From contig BLAL01000215.1 of NCBI GenBank assembly GCA_015698045.1, forward strand, positions 1,674,001-1,738,000: a stretch of DNA of 64,000 nucleotides. The letters run 5' to 3'. Below are positions 61,430-64,000 of the stretch, piece by piece. This stretch comes from Rhizophagus clarus. Its lineage: Eukaryota > Glomeromycota > Glomeromycetes > Glomerales > Glomeraceae. The notes under the pieces are model-generated. The model saw only the letters and a list, made by a program, of their open reading frames with translations. It had not been told where the DNA came from and did not search any database. The translations under genes and the position numbers were made by a program. Position 1 is the first letter of the stretch. Each line of letters starts with the position of its first letter.

Positions 61430-61760
61430 ATGTTATTTAACTCTAATGTGTTAATATACATATTGTTCAACTTTAATGTATTATTTAATACATTTATATA
61501 TATTATAAGCAATAGTATATATCAACATATTGTACAATAGCATATTTTATTATAATTATATTAAATCCTTACTATTGAAGACTTCTTCTTTTTATCATTA
61601 TAAATAGGTGAAAGGAATAGAAATAACTTTTTCCTTATAGGCATTAATAGACCTCTACCTATTTATAAAAGAGAAGTAGATTTACAAAATTAAACATATG
61701 CATATTGTATGTATAGTAAATATATACATATATGCATATATACCTTAATAGTCAGTAAAA
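61430..61760 (-). repeat. Dispersed repeat copy, empty-site paralogue of the piggyBac/Tc1 locus
   Basis: Read in reverse, TTAAGGTATATATGCATATA runs directly into TTTACTATACATACAATATG, whereas at 49840-53320 the corresponding sequences are separated by the 3.4-kb insertion. It continues as the inverse of 53300-53870. Confidence 0.65.
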
Positions 61761-61852
61761 ATATCATAAAAATTAAAAAAAAATTTTTTGTAATATAATA
61801 TTATAATATAAATTATTAGTATAGACATATAGTATGATCTTATGGTTTATAG

Positions 61853-62148
61853 AGGACCCCAGACATTACTAAAATAACTCACATTTTTTTTTTACCCATT
61901 TTTCTCAAAATTAAGCCAATTTGCTCTTTTAGTGTTTTAAGGATATCTCGCCATCTATTTAACCAATTTTGATAAACTTTTTTTATTTTGTAGATCTCAT
62001 TGAGAGCTACATTTTAAAAAAACGATCATCCAATTTGGATCACTGGTTGATGAGTAAATTGCAAAAAACATATTTTTTAGCTTTTAAATTTCAAATCAAT
62101 TTGCTCTTTTTTATGATTATGAGTTGTATCAGTAATGTCTGAGGTCCT
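61853..62148. mobile_element. AGGACCCC-family MITE, 296 bp, 8-bp TSD
   Basis: AGGACCCCAGACATTACTAA at the left and, in reverse, AGGACCTCAGACATTACTGA. The exact duplication GTTTATAG is at 61845-61852 and 62149-62156. Interior has AATTTGCTCTTTT in direct repeat near 61918 and 62098. It is the smallest of three family members in the window. Confidence 0.9.
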
Positions 62149-62352
62149 GTTTATAGTATATATATAAACTTAAAGTTGGTCAAAGTTGGTATTAATGATT
62201 AAAATCAATGATCTTTAAATCTTAATTTTGGTCAAAATTTTTTTAATTCTGGCTGAATTCATAATGCTGACTCAAATTACATTAAAATTGAAATTTTTAG
62301 GTTATATGTAATATTGAATTATTACAATATAACATTATTTTAACAAATAAGA

Positions 62353-62355
<3 letters not shown>

Positions 62356-62383
<28 letters not shown>
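62356..62383 (-). other. Poly(A) tail of a minus-strand retrotransposed sequence
   Basis: A run of 28 T on the plus strand directly follows, in minus-strand sense, about 290 bp of untranslated sequence after the ORF stop at 62677. This marks the 3' end of a retrocopy. Confidence 0.75.
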
Positions 62384-62676
62384 AGTCAAATCAAATGCAT
62401 AAGTTTATTAAAGTTGATCCAAGAATCAAAATACAAATAAAATAATATACCGTCTCATCTACAGGAGCCGTAGCTACAAGTGACAAGTACCTGACATGAC
62501 TAACTATCCTAGCCTATTCTCATAAAATATAATAGGAAGTCTAGAAATAGATTTAAGGAATAAGGGAATCAAAAAATAAAAAGAAATATTCTAAAAAAAA
62601 AACAAAATAAAACCAAATATATAACTAAATTAAAATGATTCCTAAGTTAAAAAGCCGATAAACCTAATTAACAAAA

Positions 62677-64000
62677 TTATATAAATTGTTCCAAAAGGGC
62701 CTTCAGTCCTGCTACTAAATGTTTCACATCCGGCCTATTGGACTGGTTGGACTTGGAGCGAGAATTCTTCTTATAAGTCAAACCAGATTTTGAGGAAGTG
62801 TTTTCTTTTTTGTTCTGGTTATGACACCTATGGTTGTCTGAAAATTGTTGATTAGTATTTGGATGAGGAGGCTCAAAACGCCTAGAAGTATTGCCAGTAT
62901 TGCCAATTCTAACTGGAGGATGTTTTTTGAATCTAAGTCTAGGAGAGGAATAACGACATCATGACAAATTAATATCATTCTACAGTTGAGGAGTACTTAT
63001 ACATTTTGAAACCTGATCCCATGTCGCAAAGTATCCAATCATCTTTCTTTGTCCTGAGGATTCTTTAATAATCTTAAACAATTTTATACCACTCTCAACT
63101 AAAAATCGGCTGGGAGTGCAGTTGGGAAATAGGAAGGATTCAGTCATATCCGCTGGGATATCAGTAATGACTGCTTGGAATTTTTCTCTTTGTTTTCATT
63201 CTGAAAGATTCCACGATGCTGAAAACCATCTAACTGGGATACCTCCTAGTCCGACAGACCATTCACCTCCATTATAAGCTTTAAGGCACGCGTGATTAGG
63301 TATCAATCTTACCCTTGCTGAAAGATATTTCTTGTGCACCCTAGTGCTGATTGATACAATCTTCCCCCAGAAACTTAAGTTTCCAAGGAGAGTATAACTA
63401 TCCCACTTGGCCGGTATATCATATACAATTAAGTCCAAAAGCTGTGCTGTTCTTCTTGCTGAGGACAGTAACCGGTAAGGATAAGGTTTGAGTTTTTAAA
63501 GTTATCTGCTAAATGTTCTTGCTTTCTCTTTTTATCCTGAGGATTCTGTGGCTGCTCCAAAGGTTTTTTACTATCACTACTCTTCGAAGGAGTCACTGGC
63601 TGAGGAGGAACATTGTTGAAAGTAACCACCTTTGAACTGGAGGGTGTGTGCTCAGGTGACTGGTTGCTAGGAACAATAAAGGGATTGTTATCCGGTATTT
63701 GCTGTTGTTATTGTTGGAGCTTCTTCAACTTCTTCCTAGCAGACTTTTTCTGAGCCCTAGACAAAGGCGTAGCAGGTAGTGTAATTGGGGTGGGATGACG
63801 AGAGGTGCCAAGACCCAGATCAGTTGTGTTCCCATTTGTGTCATCAAGATTCATAAAATCTGATTGGTGTTGTATAGGTTGAGAAATTTCTATATCGGGA
63901 GTAGTAAATTATTGTTGCACAGGGGGCTGAGTTTCCAAATTGGCTGTGTAGATCTCCCAGTCATGATATTTGCAATCTTTGACAAAACGACCAAGAAGAG
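62677..64000 (-). pseudogene. LINE ORF1-like (RRM-type nucleic-acid-binding) copy, 5' end outside window
   Basis: Minus-strand order: acidic/Gln-rich leader (IEISQPIQHQSDFMNLDD), a basic KKSARKKLKKL stretch, a Pro/Gln/Lys-rich linker (PQPVTPSKSSDSKKPLEQ), then an RRM-like fold LDLIVYDIPAKWDSYTLLGN, SFWGKIVSISTRV, YLSARVRLIPNHACLKAYN and GGIPVRWFSASWNLSE. Next come FQAVITDIPADMTESFLFPN and LFKIIKESSGQRKMIGYFA, ending in a Ser/Arg/Asn-rich tail with stop at 62677-62679. In-frame stops interrupt at WNLSE(stop)KQREKF, near 63910 (QQ stop), near 62976 and 62959, and there is a frame change near 63640 and 63440. Two stops fit CGA to TGA. The family pattern fits LINE ORF1 proteins that bind the element RNA; this identification is from memory of AM-fungal repeats. 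No ORF2 lies between it and the poly(A). Confidence 0.6.

Overview
The window looks like nuclear DNA from an arbuscular mycorrhizal fungus of the Rhizophagus / Glomeromycotina type. This is inferred from very AT-rich, repeat-dominated sequence, short GT-AG introns of about 55-140 bp, and remnants that I associate with AM fungi: an origin-binding-type SF2 helicase gene, pogo, hAT and piggyBac transposases, and a LINE ORF1. No database search was run, so the species is not established.

Layout. 1-5.8 kb is the only ordinary genic part: the 3' end of an RBM39-type splicing factor and a complete nine-exon gene for an eIF4E-transporter (4E-T) homologue of 911 residues. 5.8-9 kb is gene-poor. 9-16.3 kb holds tandem repeats, purine- and pyrimidine-rich tracts and two TIR elements. 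17.7-24.7 kb is one decayed helicase-type gene split by two insertions that both have exact 8-bp target duplications. The first insertion carries a second one, with a 120-bp satellite inside. 25-29.5 kb is a broken hAT transposase gene (minus strand) with further non-autonomous insertions. 29.7-38.1 kb is a deep nest: an outer element interrupted by a TA-flanked pogo element that itself contains a TTA-flanked MITE and an 8-bp-TSD element. 38.4-48.9 kb is a run of non-autonomous elements with internal minisatellites. 49.9-53.3 kb is a piggyBac transposon with a largely intact transposase, sitting in the centre of a palindromic Tc1-like element. 54.1-57.9 kb is a TIR-bounded element with a decayed DDE-type transposase that I cannot place in a named superfamily. 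58.6-62.1 kb holds more non-autonomous elements, and 62.4-64 kb is a poly(A)-tailed, stop-riddled LINE ORF1 copy running off the window.

Main observation. Many insertions share one architecture: short TIRs, usually an exact 8-bp target duplication, a subterminal zone packed with a family-specific short dyad, and an internal minisatellite. The internal minisatellites are shared between families whose ends differ. Two recurring cores are pairs of the palindromic hexamer AACGTT, spaced by TCGC/GCGA or by a 3-nt ACT/AGT. A 120-bp satellite occurs in two families, young and CpG-rich in one and CpG-decayed in the other. Copies differ mostly by C-to-T and G-to-A changes at CpG, as expected from methylation-driven decay.
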